Origin: an uncultured Granulosicoccaceae bacterium
GTDB lineage: Bacteria > Pseudomonadota > Gammaproteobacteria > Granulosicoccales > Granulosicoccaceae
Direction: 5' to 3'
DNA length: 64,000 bases
Assembly (NCBI GenBank): GCA_938006335.1
Contig: CALLMF010000010.1
Span: 1 to 64,000, forward strand
Made by a program: the position numbers and the translations under genes
The notes under the pieces: generated by a model
What the model saw: only the letters and a program-made list of their open reading frames with translations
The model's database searches: none
What the model was told of the DNA's origin: nothing
Part shown: piece by piece, positions 8,338-17,519 of the stretch
Position numbering within the stretch: the first letter of the stretch is position 1
Layout of the letters: every line of letters begins with the position of its first letter

Positions 8338-8892
8338 TCAGGATCCGTTGACTTTCTTGACCATCATCTCGGCATGCTTTTCATGCGCCTTGAAAATGGT
8401 GAGACCCGATTCGAAAAGCGCTTTCACCTCGGCATTTTCGATATTCGGGATGAACGAGTTTCCGACGAGATCGTTCACGGCCTTGTGGTAAGTCAATTCG
8501 TTTTCTGCGTAGCGCTTGTCAAACTCTGCGCCTCTGAGCTGGCTCATCTCATCGATCAAATCCTTGCTGTCGGCGATCAGTGATTGACTGAGAAAGTTGT
8601 CCTCGGGCTGCGCGCCGAGCTTTTCAAGCAAGGCGAGAGCCTGTGCATTCACCGCTTCATGATCGCGGATCATGGTCATGGCAAATTCCCGAATCTCGGG
8701 GGTTTCGGAGATGGCAAGTGCCAGATGAGCGTACTGAATGTCGATGTTGTCAGCGGTGTAGGCAACGTGCGCAATCTCAAGGTCGTTAAGATCTGCGGGG
8801 GTCTGGGCTGAGGCGGGTGTGATCGCGCACGCTGTCGAGGCTAGAGTGACGGCGCTCAGAGACAGGGCCAGGACGAGGGACTTGAATTGCAT
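8338..8892 (-). CDS. DUF4142 domain-containing exported protein
   Basis: A 184 aa protein with a signal peptide (cleavage likely after ITPASA, near residue 29) and a ferritin-like helical DUF4142 domain. Family features include EIAHVAYTADNIDIQYAHLA, FAMTMIRDHEAVNAQALALL and the late HEKHAEMM. The role of DUF4142 proteins is not established. It is the first gene of an operon with the cupredoxin gene. The conserved His and Glu residues might bind metal, but this is inference. Confidence 0.85.
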   Translation of the reverse strand: MQFKSLVLALSLSAVTLASTACAITPASAQTPADLNDLEIAHVAYTADNIDIQYAHLALAISETPEIREFAMTMIRDHEAVNAQALALLEKLGAQPEDNFLSQSLIADSKDLIDEMSQLRGAEFDKRYAENELTYHKAVNDLVGNSFIPNIENAEVKALFESGLTIFKAHEKHAEMMVKKVNGS

Positions 8893-9076
8893 GGGATGCT
8901 CCGGTGTGTTGTCAAAGAACTGCGCGCCATTCGCTCGCAGGGTGCTCGATGATTGGACGTCATACCAGCTGAGTCTTGAATGATCGAAATCCCGCGATTC
9001 TTGACTGATCGTTCATTTCGACGCAATTTCCGGTGCGAACGGTGTAGTTTTGACACGGCAAACCGGGAGAGCCGAT

Positions 9077-10030
9077 GTGGACGTGCTGAGCGACATTCTG
9101 GGCAAGCTCAAGCTGATGAGCGCCCTGTACTTCCGCACCGAGTTCACCAGCCCATGGAGTATCCGGGTGCCGGACTACGAGAGCGTCGCGCGGTTCCACT
9201 ACGTGCATCGCGGTAGTTGCCTCGTACGAATCGGACTGAGCGACGAACCTGTGCATCTGGCTCAAGGCGATCTGGTAATCATCACCCGGGGTGCCTCACA
9301 CACATTGTTCAGCTCGGTTGAAGCCGAGCATCCCATCGTTCCGCTTGATCGGGTGCTCGCCGAAACAGGCTTCAGTGGTTCCGGCACTCTGGTGTATGGC
9401 GCCAACAACGCCAGTCAGGACACTCAACTGGTTTGTGGTCACTTTTCTTTCGATCCGAACGCGCATCACCCCTTGTTGGACGCGCTACCCAAGTTTATTC
9501 ACATCAAGGACTATGGCGTTGAAGCTGCTGACTGGATGGAAAGCACGCTGCGGGTGATCGGGGCGGAGGCAGGGCGGGAAAACATGGGTGGTGACCTGAT
9601 CGCACTGAAGATGTCGGAGATCATCTTCGCGCAAGCTCTGAGGCACTACCTGAGACATGTCGGTTCCGATGAGCCGGTGCTGGCTGCCTTTGCCGATGAA
9701 CGAATCGCGCAGGTACTCAAGGCCATTCATGACGATGCCTCCTACCCGTGGACATTGGACAATCTTGCGAAAATTGCCGGGTTGTCCAGAACCACCTTTG
9801 CCACGACGTTTTCCAACTACATGTCCACAACGCCGCTCGGCTACGTAACCCAATGGCGGATGCAGATAGCGCGACAGCTTCTTCTCGAAACCAGGGATCC
9901 GATCATCAAGATCGCCGAGAGCGTGGGCTATCAGTCAGAAGCCGCGTTTGGGCGGGCGTTCAAGCGATACTTCGATATTGCGCCAGCGCGCTACCGGCGA
10001 CAGCACGTCGAGGGGGAGGGGCCGGCCTGA
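9077..10030 (+). CDS. AraC family regulator with cupin domain
   Basis: A 317 aa regulator. GTG 9077 is chosen because GGGAGA lies 6 nt upstream; a TTG at 9050 would add nine residues. The N-terminal cupin reads SPWSIRVPDYE, FHYVHRGSCLVRI and LAQGDLVIITRGASH. The C-terminus has the paired AraC helix-turn-helix motifs (WTLDNLAKIAGLSRTTFA and IAESVGYQSEAAFGRAF). It is divergent from the DUF4142-cupredoxin operon, which is the likely target. It is a paralogue in architecture of the regulator at 5943-6830. Confidence 0.88.
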   Translation: MDVLSDILGKLKLMSALYFRTEFTSPWSIRVPDYESVARFHYVHRGSCLVRIGLSDEPVHLAQGDLVIITRGASHTLFSSVEAEHPIVPLDRVLAETGFSGSGTLVYGANNASQDTQLVCGHFSFDPNAHHPLLDALPKFIHIKDYGVEAADWMESTLRVIGAEAGRENMGGDLIALKMSEIIFAQALRHYLRHVGSDEPVLAAFADERIAQVLKAIHDDASYPWTLDNLAKIAGLSRTTFATTFSNYMSTTPLGYVTQWRMQIARQLLLETRDPIIKIAESVGYQSEAAFGRAFKRYFDIAPARYRRQHVEGEGPA

Positions 10031-10164
10031 GGTATCGCGCTCGATGTGAACCCTCTCTACGCTCGATCACGCGCGTGACACCCGCCGGACCTAGACCTCA
10101 TGCCCTGTGTCAGTGATTCATTGGACTTCCTGACAGACCATCGGTGTGGAAGCTTGCCTCATGT

Positions 10165-10941
10165 TCAGGTGCTGATCACGGCAATCAGCTCCGCCACCCT
10201 CTCCGCATTACTGGCAGCCATCCGCCCGTCTCGATGCCACAGCGAATTCTCAAAGCCGATTCTTGCCTTGCCACCGAGTTCCACAGTACGTTTCAGGCAG
10301 TCGGTTTCTGCGGTGCCGAAGGCGCACATCATCCAGTCAAAGCTCAGATCGTTTTCAGGGTGAATCAACGGGTCTGCAAACACTGCGACATCCTCGGGGC
10401 GGCTGATGCGTGAAGCGTCGTAGGATCCGAGCACGAGCTGCACGTGGTGATGCATACCGGGGATCACGCCGTCGTTGATAAACCTCAGCAGACGTGCGAG
10501 TTCTTCAGCGCTGTAGCAGATGTGCTGGATGTGTACGCCCTGTTCGTGAGCACGGTGATAACACTCACCGGCGATATCGATTGACGCCTCATCCGGAACG
10601 AATTCGCGCAGCGCCACCGATACGGATGTCGGCAGAATCTTGTCGATCAGCGCGCGTTGCTCCGCGGCTGAGTAGCGGCCCGCGCTTTCGCTTGTTATTT
10701 GAATGAAGAAGTCCGGCAAGCGTGCGCGTATTGCATCGATGGTCTTCTGGTAGCGTTCCGCATCCAGGGAGTGCGTGCCGTCATCTTCGCGGATATGCAA
10801 GTGAACCCCGGTAGCACCTGCCACTTCCGATTCCACGCAGGCGTCAACGATTTCGGTCAGAGACGTGGGCAGCTGTGGGTGATCGGACTTGGTGCGGCGT
10901 GCGCCGGTCGGCGACACCATGATGTCGGGGAGTTCGATCAT
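10165..10941 (-). CDS. Beta-keto acid cleavage enzyme (BKACE, DUF849)
   Basis: A 258 aa enzyme of the 3-keto-5-aminohexanoate cleavage family, zinc enzymes that condense a beta-keto acid with acetyl-CoA and release acetoacetate plus a CoA ester. Signatures are IMVSPTGARRTKSDHP, the metal-binding GVHLHIR, ESAGRYSAAEQRAL, SVALREFVPDE and VQLVLGSY. The ATG at 10941 matches the family N-terminus; the frame is open back to 11016. It is divergent from an alpha/beta hydrolase. The substrate is unknown. Confidence 0.87.
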   Translation of the reverse strand: MIELPDIMVSPTGARRTKSDHPQLPTSLTEIVDACVESEVAGATGVHLHIREDDGTHSLDAERYQKTIDAIRARLPDFFIQITSESAGRYSAAEQRALIDKILPTSVSVALREFVPDEASIDIAGECYHRAHEQGVHIQHICYSAEELARLLRFINDGVIPGMHHHVQLVLGSYDASRISRPEDVAVFADPLIHPENDLSFDWMMCAFGTAETDCLKRTVELGGKARIGFENSLWHRDGRMAASNAERVAELIAVIST

Positions 10942-11215
10942 CGTGTGAGATGAGCTGTCTTGCGATTCATGGCAGTCATTGGCAGTCGCGTTCGAGACCT
11001 CGATGGTATGCATCATTGATTCATGTGTAAATCGATGGAGCGGTCCATCGAGGCTGGCTATCTCATATCTGCTTTGGCGAGTGGGAAGCTTGACTGGCAG
11101 AACATCGCAAACAGGCCTACGCTCGGTGTACAGCCAGCCCGTGCGTCCTTTTTTGCAGGCTGTTGCTCACCGGGACGCGAGCGGTTGGACGAGTCGATCT
11201 AGTCAAGGAGACAGG

Positions 11216-12052
11216 ATGAGATACGAAGCGACGCAGCAGAGCCATGTGACCCCGAGCTCGGTCACACTAAACTATCGGATAGACGGACGTGAAGATGGTG
11301 ACTGGATTGTATTGTCCCATTCACTGGCGACCGATCTACGCCTGTTTGACCATGAGGCGGGTTACCTCTCCAAGAGCTTTCGCGTGTTGCGGTACGACAC
11401 GCGTGGGCACGGGCAAAGCCACGCGACTGCCCCTCCGTACCGTTTTTCCGAACTCTGCGCTGATCTGGTCAGTCTGATGGATCACCTGGAGATCAGGCAG
11501 GCTGACATCCTCGGGGTCTCGCTCGGAGGGATGACCGCTCTGGCGATGGGTGTCACGCATCCCGATCGGGTACGCCGCATCGTCTGTTGCGATGCACGGG
11601 CAGACGCCCCAGACGCTTACAAGGCCCTCTGGGAAAGCAATATCGACAGGCTGTATGTCGAGGGGATAGTGGCCTTGTGTGAATCGATGCTCGCGCGCTG
11701 GTTTACTGCCGGATTTCTTGCACACCCGGCAAACCGGGAAACAGTGGACCGGGTACGGGCCATGTTTACTGCGACCTCCAACGACGGTTACGAAGGCTGC
11801 GCTCGTTGCCTGCAAACGCTGGACCTGCTGCCGTCACTATCATCTCTTGAGCATGAGACTCTGTTCATGACCGGTGAATACGATATGGCCGCGCCGGTAG
11901 CTGTAATGCAGGCGATGGCGGATGCCTCGCCCAATGGCTCATTTGCAATGATCCCGGATGCGTCGCATTTGTCAAACCTCGAGCAGCCGGAGCGTTTCGC
12001 GCACACGCTGTGTGCTTTTCTCGGAATCTCTGGTGACAACACAAATCAGTGA
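11216..12052 (+). CDS. Alpha/beta hydrolase (3-oxoadipate enol-lactonase-like)
   Basis: A 278 aa alpha/beta hydrolase. The start at 11216 is fixed by a perfect AAGGAG at 11205-11210. The nucleophile elbow is GVSLGG, the acid lies in GEYDMAAP and the catalytic His in PDASHLSNLEQPE. RYDTRGHGQS gives the oxyanion-hole region. The overall pattern is that of PcaD-like lactonases and related esterases. No other beta-ketoadipate genes are nearby, so the real substrate is open. It is divergent from the BKACE gene; the pair may act on the same catabolic route. Confidence 0.87.
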   Translation: MRYEATQQSHVTPSSVTLNYRIDGREDGDWIVLSHSLATDLRLFDHEAGYLSKSFRVLRYDTRGHGQSHATAPPYRFSELCADLVSLMDHLEIRQADILGVSLGGMTALAMGVTHPDRVRRIVCCDARADAPDAYKALWESNIDRLYVEGIVALCESMLARWFTAGFLAHPANRETVDRVRAMFTATSNDGYEGCARCLQTLDLLPSLSSLEHETLFMTGEYDMAAPVAVMQAMADASPNGSFAMIPDASHLSNLEQPERFAHTLCAFLGISGDNTNQ

Positions 12053-12067
12053 TGTCGCTGATAGCGG

Positions 12068-12520
12068 TCAGCCAGAATCCGCGCTGAACGGCTGCTTGAA
12101 TGTGAATGCATCCGCTGACGGGCCATGTTCGCGCAGCGTCGAAAGCTTTCGAGATGCCTGAACCAGCGTTGGGTGCTGTCCCTCAGGCACCCACCACAAC
12201 ACATGGTATGCCTCGCGCATGTGCTGGAACCATTCCTTGCGCCTGGCCATGATCTCTGCATGTGCGCTGCGATAGACGTAGTTGTGCAACGCGTCGATGT
12301 CGGTCCAGACGCTCATGTTGACGATGTGATCATCGCCGAACAGGCGGGCTTCTACCGCTGACTCGCCAAGCGATGAAATGAAGCGCCACACAAAGCCTGG
12401 TGCATCGTCAGCCAGTGCGTTGATGCGTTCGAGGTTGGCGACGAATTCGGACAGGGCAGGGGACTCGATGGGGGCTGCCAGCCGGGCGATGTTCAACTGG
12501 GCGATGTGGTGGGTTGCCAT
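12068..12520 (-). CDS. DUF3291 domain-containing protein
   Basis: A 150 aa protein starting at ATG 12520, where the family pattern begins (HIAQLNIARL). Other signatures are FVANLERINALADDAPGFVWR, NMSVWTDIDALHNYVYRS and HAEIMARRKEWF, then YHVLWWVPEGQHP. The fold is a dimeric ferredoxin-like barrel similar to antibiotic-biosynthesis monooxygenases; no activity has been established for the family. It is convergent with the alpha/beta hydrolase, with only 15 nt between the stops. Confidence 0.85.
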   Translation of the reverse strand: MATHHIAQLNIARLAAPIESPALSEFVANLERINALADDAPGFVWRFISSLGESAVEARLFGDDHIVNMSVWTDIDALHNYVYRSAHAEIMARRKEWFQHMREAYHVLWWVPEGQHPTLVQASRKLSTLREHGPSADAFTFKQPFSADSG

Positions 12521-12525
12521 GGGTG

Positions 12526-13534
12526 TCAGTCTATGGGATCCCACGCCACCCGGAATCTCCTATGGGTGGTTGTACGGTCCGCTGGGTTTCTGATACGGGC
12601 GGCGATGCAGTACCGGAAGCAGGAGCTTTTGTGACACAAGAACGAGCCACCTTTGGCCAAGCTGTTCGGTGTTGTTGTCAGGGAACTGGCCTTGCCAGAT
12701 GTTGCGTGGCATGGCTTTGCCGTCGTTGGGCTCGTCGCCAGGTTCGACATCACCCCACGGAAATCTCACATCTCCCAGGCCACCGGGAGCCGCATGTTCC
12801 CACTCGGCCTCGGTTGGCAATCGTCTACCTGTCCACGAGCAACAGGCGCGAGCGTCGTTCCAGGACACGTGTACTACGGGGTGGTCGGGTAGCGCTTCTA
12901 CAAGTACGCAGTCGTGTCCGTTGATGTGTTTCCAGCAGCTGCTGTTGACACGACGCCACCTTGGCGCTCCGGATACGCTGTGCGCAGAGGTCCTTCGCCA
13001 TCGCTTCGGATGGGCGGATGTGCCGTGCCGAGTAAGGGTCTTGCGCCCGGTATCGAATGCCGCGAGCCTGTGCTCAATGGCGGCAACTGCCTGGCGGAGG
13101 GCCTGGATGTGATACGCCAGACAGAGTTGCCAGCGGCCGGCGAGCCAGGCGGCGTAGCCGGCCTGCGCGAGGATGGACGGGAAAGTTGTTTCGTGGCCCG
13201 GCAGCGCGACGCCATTGGTCCATACTCCGTGGACACAGGGATCGAGACCGGTGAACAGACTGGCGCGGGCCGGGCTGCCCTCGAGGCACGCTGTATACGT
13301 GTTGGGGTATTGCCGGCTGCATTTTTGCAATTGGCCACACGCTGGCAGGCACGCCGCCTGCATTGCCTGTTCACAATCCTGGCGGCTGAGCGAATCGAAC
13401 ACGCAACACAGGATGTTCGGGCGGTGCAAAAGAGGCACGGTATGTGTCTTCAGCCGGCGGGGCAGGGCCTCGATTATGCAATTATGTTCGGGAACAAGAG
13501 TTCGGAGCGGACGTGCGCGTAGCAACGTACACAC
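12526..13534 (-). pseudogene. Decayed sulfatase / formylglycine-generating enzyme fusion
   Basis: The first part (about 13423-13121) matches a sulfatase N-terminus: [14 protein letters not shown] and [12 protein letters not shown], then [15 protein letters not shown]. The formylglycine motif C-S-P-A-R reads G-S-P-A-R here, so the essential Cys is lost. After an unrecognisable linker, about 12949-12662 matches the middle of a formylglycine-generating enzyme ([35 protein letters not shown]). About 90 residues are then missing, and the enzyme's C-terminus continues in another frame (12660-12526), with [15 protein letters not shown] still carrying both redox cysteines. One 324-residue frame covers most of it, but it is clearly a degraded composite. 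Confidence 0.75.
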
Positions 13535-15495
13535 AACCTACTGCAGTAACGCACAGCTCGCTGGCCGCGCTGCTCGTGCTCGTGATGACCATTTTTCTTG
13601 GCAGTTCGGCCGTGCCACGCCTCACCGAGTTCTTTCAGCCCAACGCGGCCGGCCTGGTCACCTTGCTGTGGCTGGCAACCTACTGCGCTGCGATGCTCGG
13701 CTTGATGCTGACCCAGGGGATCAACTGGATCTCCTGGCTCGTGCGCTATCGCATATTGCTGGTCGTGCTGATGCTCGGCACGATCCTGTCGATCACCTGG
13801 GCCTTTGATGTTCGTCTGTCATTGGAGCGCACGGTGCATCTGGTGGGTTCGACCCTGGTTGCGATCTACATCGGTTTTACGGTGCCCTTGCTGAAGACGC
13901 TGCGAGTGCTCGCCGTGGTGCTTGGCATCCTGTTGCTGGCGAGTGTGGGTGCGGCCTTGTTCATGCCGGATCTCGGTATCGAGAGCTATGAAGGCAGCCA
14001 GGTGTGGAGTGGCATCCTCAACTCCAAGAACGCGCTTGGCTTCTGGTCTGCGGTGGGTGTGCTTCTGTACATCAGTTTGAGTGACTCGGTGCGTACATCA
14101 TCGGCTCGTTTGCTCTGTTACCTGATGGCAGCCTTGAGTCTTGTGGCACTCGTTTTCAGCCAGTCGGCCACCTCCCTGCTGGTCATGATCGTGGCGGGTG
14201 CCTTGTCGCTCTACATGTTCGTTGCTGCGCGCTTCAAGCTCGGGTTTGCGCGCATGGTGGTGCTCGCTTTGCTGATGGTCGGTATCGTCGTCATGATCGG
14301 TTCCAACATCAGTACCGCAGAGCTCGTGGGTCGCTCGGACGACCTTACCGGTCGTGGCGAGGTGTGGCGTCAAACCTGGAACCTGATCATGGAGCGTCCG
14401 GCCACAGGCTATGGCTACGGCGTGTTGTGGTTTCCCACGCCTGATACCAGCTGGATTCAGGAGACCTTGACCGACTTCACCTGGACGGTGTTTCACGCGC
14501 ACAACGGCTTTCTGCAGGTGGCCTCGGAGATCGGCCTGCCACTCGCGGTCATCGCGCTCTTGTGGGTGGTGCAGCAACTGATCGAAATTCTCTACTGCCA
14601 GTATCAGCGCCAACAGGTCGGGGTGTTGTTCGTGCTGGCGTTTTCAGTGACGTATCTGTTGAGCAACTTTTCCGAGGCGCGTTTTCTGGTGAATCGCGAG
14701 CTCTTCTGGATACTGTTTGTCGCCTTGCCGATCAGCATGCTGCGTCAGATCAATCTCGTTGCCCCGACACCCGAAGAGCAGGATCCACGGGCCGAGAGAG
14801 CCGCTCAGCGGCCTGGCATGTGGGAGACCGCGGCGGCCAATCTGGCTGATGTGGCACCGGGCGGTGCAACCGCTGCCGGTATGGCCGCCGCCGGTTTATC
14901 AGCCGGGGCCGCTCAACCGCGCGCCGCTGCCGCGCCACCGCTTCCCGCGAACCTGACGGCTCCGCCTGCAGACGACGATGCTGATGACTGGACCGAAGAG
15001 GACATGAACGCGACGCTCGACGGCCTGACCATGTCCGATGCAGACATTGACCTCGGGCTCAGCGCCGGCGCGCCGGCAGCCAACGATGATGACGCGGTGG
15101 ATGTGCCTGCTGCATCATCTGCTGCGGGTGACTATGGGGATCAAGCCGACCCGGCAGGTCCGCCGACCGAGCAGGATGCGGTGATGCTCAACGCGCTTGA
15201 TGAGCTGTTTGCCACTGAGGCGCCCGCTGCAAGCTCTGCGATGCCCCAAGCCGAGCGCATGCAGGATGTCACGGGCAACACCGAATCGACTGATCACTTC
15301 GCGGATGATCTGGTCCAGCTCTTCAGTCAGCAGGATAAGAAGGCAAACGCGAGCGAAAACGAAGACCCGTTCGAGAAAACCTTGTCGGATGACACGTCGG
15401 AGCTGTCGCAAGCGAGTCGCAAGCCGGACGATACGGACACGGACGCCGGGCCGGACGATGATGACGAGCAGCGCTCCGGAGCTGCCGGCTCGTGA
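13513..15495 (+). CDS. O-antigen ligase family (WaaL/Wzy-like) membrane protein with long acidic tail
   Basis: A 660 aa inner-membrane protein. GTG 13513 has GGAG 5 nt upstream; an ATG at 13444 would overlap the sulfatase remnant. About residues 20-420 form roughly ten helices with the Wzy_C/ligase signatures [23 protein letters not shown] and a periplasmic [16 protein letters not shown]. Proteins of this type polymerise or transfer lipid-linked glycans. After the last helix come about 230 residues rich in Ala, Asp and Glu, predicted disordered and cytoplasmic, which is unusual for the family. No other glycan genes are adjacent. Confidence 0.83.
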   Translation: MRVATYTQPTAVTHSSLAALLVLVMTIFLGSSAVPRLTEFFQPNAAGLVTLLWLATYCAAMLGLMLTQGINWISWLVRYRILLVVLMLGTILSITWAFDVRLSLERTVHLVGSTLVAIYIGFTVPLLKTLRVLAVVLGILLLASVGAALFMPDLGIESYEGSQVWSGILNSKNALGFWSAVGVLLYISLSDSVRTSSARLLCYLMAALSLVALVFSQSATSLLVMIVAGALSLYMFVAARFKLGFARMVVLALLMVGIVVMIGSNISTAELVGRSDDLTGRGEVWRQTWNLIMERPATGYGYGVLWFPTPDTSWIQETLTDFTWTVFHAHNGFLQVASEIGLPLAVIALLWVVQQLIEILYCQYQRQQVGVLFVLAFSVTYLLSNFSEARFLVNRELFWILFVALPISMLRQINLVAPTPEEQDPRAERAAQRPGMWETAAANLADVAPGGATAAGMAAAGLSAGAAQPRAAAAPPLPANLTAPPADDDADDWTEEDMNATLDGLTMSDADIDLGLSAGAPAANDDDAVDVPAASSAAGDYGDQADPAGPPTEQDAVMLNALDELFATEAPAASSAMPQAERMQDVTGNTESTDHFADDLVQLFSQQDKKANASENEDPFEKTLSDDTSELSQASRKPDDTDTDAGPDDDDEQRSGAAGS

Positions 15496-15523
15496 TGGGT
15501 AACGTGTCAGGCCTTGCGCCGGC

Positions 15524-16801
15524 ATGAAAGAGAACGTCTACCTCGACAACGCCGCAACGACCTGGCCAAAGCCGGAAGCGGTGTATCACTTCATGGATCG
15601 CTTCAGCCGTGATGTGGGTGTCAACGCCGGGCGCGGCTCGCATGCCCTGGCAGCCGATGCCGAGCAGCTGGTGTTACAGACACGACGGCTACTGGGCGCG
15701 TTTGCCGGCTGCTTCGGGCCCGCCGACCGGGTGGTGTTTGCATCCAACGGCACCGATGCACTCAACACCGCGATCAATGGGCTCGTCGCACCTGATAGCC
15801 ACGTAGTCACCACCGGGCTTGAGCACAATGCGGTGGCGCGCGTGCTGAACCACGCGCGGCGAGACAAGCGTGTTGAGGTGACAGCCGTACCAGGCATGCC
15901 GGATGGCTACGTCGACGTATCTGCAGTAGCTGCTGCGTTGCGCAGTGATACCGCAGCCCTGATCGTGAATCATGCGTCCAATGTCGTCGGTACCGTACAA
16001 GCGTTGGATGAGCTAGCCGTCATGGCGCGCGGTGCGGGTGTACCGATGATTGTCGACGCGGCACAAACGATCGGTGTGCTGCCCATCGACATGGACAAGC
16101 ACGGGTTTGCTGTCGTGGCCTTTCCGGGGCACAAGGGCTTGTTCGGTCCGATGGGTAGCGGTGGTCTGATCGTCGCCGAGGGCGTCGAACTTGAGGGGTT
16201 GCGCTTCGGTGGCACCGGCGTGGATTCAGCATCGGAGTTCCAGCCCCGGGCACTTCCGTGGCGGCTCGAGCCTGGCACCCTTGGCATGCCAGGCATCGCA
16301 GGTTTGCACGCCGCGCAATTGTGGTTTCGGGCGCTGGGAGAGCAGCTGGATGCAGGTGATCTCGAGCCGCCGTGGCAGTACACGCCGCCGGCGGATGTCG
16401 AAGCGGCGTTGGAGCGTGCGCTCGATGTGTCTGCCATCGAACATGCGCGGCTGTGCCGTCTGGCCATGGCGCATATCCATTCGGTCGAGTGTGCTCACAT
16501 CGCGACGATCGAGCAGGTGCTCCGATCGTATGCCGATGTCACGGTATTGGGCTGCGCGCGAACCTCGGCGCAAGTCGCCACGCTCTCATTTGTTCACGCA
16601 CACATTGACGCACAGGAGGTGGCGGATCGGCTTGATGCGGACTTCGGCGTCTGTTGCCGCGCCGGACTGCAATGTGCCCCGTGGGCACATCGCTCGCTCG
16701 GTACGCTGGACACGGGCGGCACGGTAAGACTGTCGCCCGGCTTCTTCACCGATGAGCAGGACCTTGCGCAACTGTCAGCGGGTCTTGCCGAGATCTTCTA
16801 A
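15524..16801 (+). CDS. Aminotransferase class V / cysteine desulfurase-like PLP enzyme
   Basis: A 425 aa pyridoxal-phosphate enzyme. It opens with the family motif YLDNAATTWPKP. The PLP-contacting DAAQTIG and the Schiff-base Lys in PGHKGLFGP are present, and the loop Cys sits in GLQCAPWAHRSLGT, as in group II cysteine desulfurases that take sulfur from cysteine. The loop and the GTLDTGGTVRLSPG ending fit the uncharacterised EGID-type subfamily. No Suf or Isc partner genes are adjacent, so it is probably an orphan desulfurase or selenocysteine lyase-like enzyme. Confidence 0.88.
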   Translation: MKENVYLDNAATTWPKPEAVYHFMDRFSRDVGVNAGRGSHALAADAEQLVLQTRRLLGAFAGCFGPADRVVFASNGTDALNTAINGLVAPDSHVVTTGLEHNAVARVLNHARRDKRVEVTAVPGMPDGYVDVSAVAAALRSDTAALIVNHASNVVGTVQALDELAVMARGAGVPMIVDAAQTIGVLPIDMDKHGFAVVAFPGHKGLFGPMGSGGLIVAEGVELEGLRFGGTGVDSASEFQPRALPWRLEPGTLGMPGIAGLHAAQLWFRALGEQLDAGDLEPPWQYTPPADVEAALERALDVSAIEHARLCRLAMAHIHSVECAHIATIEQVLRSYADVTVLGCARTSAQVATLSFVHAHIDAQEVADRLDADFGVCCRAGLQCAPWAHRSLGTLDTGGTVRLSPGFFTDEQDLAQLSAGLAEIF

Positions 16802-16869
16802 CGGGCCGCACTCGTGGACAGACCACCAGCCCCGCCGAAAGAGAATGCCAGGGCGACGCGTGCTGTTGC

Positions 16870-17400
16870 CTACTGCTCGAGTTTTTCCTGCAAGGCTTGT
16901 CCGGCTTCCACGGCGGTACCGACCGCTTGACCTGCGACTTCGCGCGCCTTGTCGCCGGCCTGATCAGCGAGTTCACGTGCCTTGTCGCCGGCTTCGTTGG
17001 CAAATTCGCGCGCGGCTTCGGCGGTGTCAGCTGCGGTGCCGGCAATCAGCTCCTTGCTGGCGGCAACACCGGCGGTGAGCAGGGTCTTGCGATCGACGGG
17101 CTCGCCGTTGAAGCGAACGGTTTCAGGGCCTGTGGCGACGTTTCCTTGCTCGTCTATCGGGTAGCTGCAACGGATGCTGCCGCTATTGTCATCGACGGTC
17201 GAGAAGTCGATGTCCACGTGACGGAAGCGCGTCTTGTCTTCCTGGCTGGTGCGTTCCCAGCCTGCGATGCCGTTGGTCGAGAGCTGTTTGGCCACTGCCT
17301 GGCACATGGACAGCTGTGGATCCTTGGTGTTCTCACTGCAGGCCGCGAGGACGATCGTCGCAGTGATGGCGGCGCTTGTGGCTATCCGTGACAGTTTCAT
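16870..17400 (-). CDS. Putative lipoprotein with LEA-like helical repeats
   Basis: A 176 aa protein of unknown function. The lipobox VLAAC at residues 17-21 predicts a lipid anchor. Residues 30-110 contain a paired-Cys domain (SMCQAV and SIRCSYP). Residues 118-176 are repeats of an Ala/Glu/Lys-rich 11-residue pattern (AGDKARELADQ, AGDKAREVAGQ) typical of amphipathic helices of the LEA or apolipoprotein type. It lies convergent to the desulfurase-like gene and is followed upstream by the CAP lipoprotein on the same strand. Confidence 0.75.
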   Translation of the reverse strand: MKLSRIATSAAITATIVLAACSENTKDPQLSMCQAVAKQLSTNGIAGWERTSQEDKTRFRHVDIDFSTVDDNSGSIRCSYPIDEQGNVATGPETVRFNGEPVDRKTLLTAGVAASKELIAGTAADTAEAAREFANEAGDKARELADQAGDKAREVAGQAVGTAVEAGQALQEKLEQ

Positions 17401-17519
17401 GACGTATGCAAAGGCGTTTGATCCGCCAGATTATACGGTCGCAGGAGGTCAACGCAGCCTGGTATTTTCTGATTGGTCACCAAGGGCCGCACTTGTGTTA
17501 AGCGAGGCCCTTGTGAAGG

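Noticed and set aside
11268-11286. Third copy of the ACTATCGGATA motif
   Set aside because: It lies inside the alpha/beta hydrolase coding region after a firm start and lacks the GCCTGAAT half, so chance is likely.
13444-13512. ATG 13444 as start of the O-antigen ligase-like gene
   Set aside because: It lacks a ribosome-binding site and overlaps the sulfatase remnant; GTG 13513 has a GGAG at good spacing.
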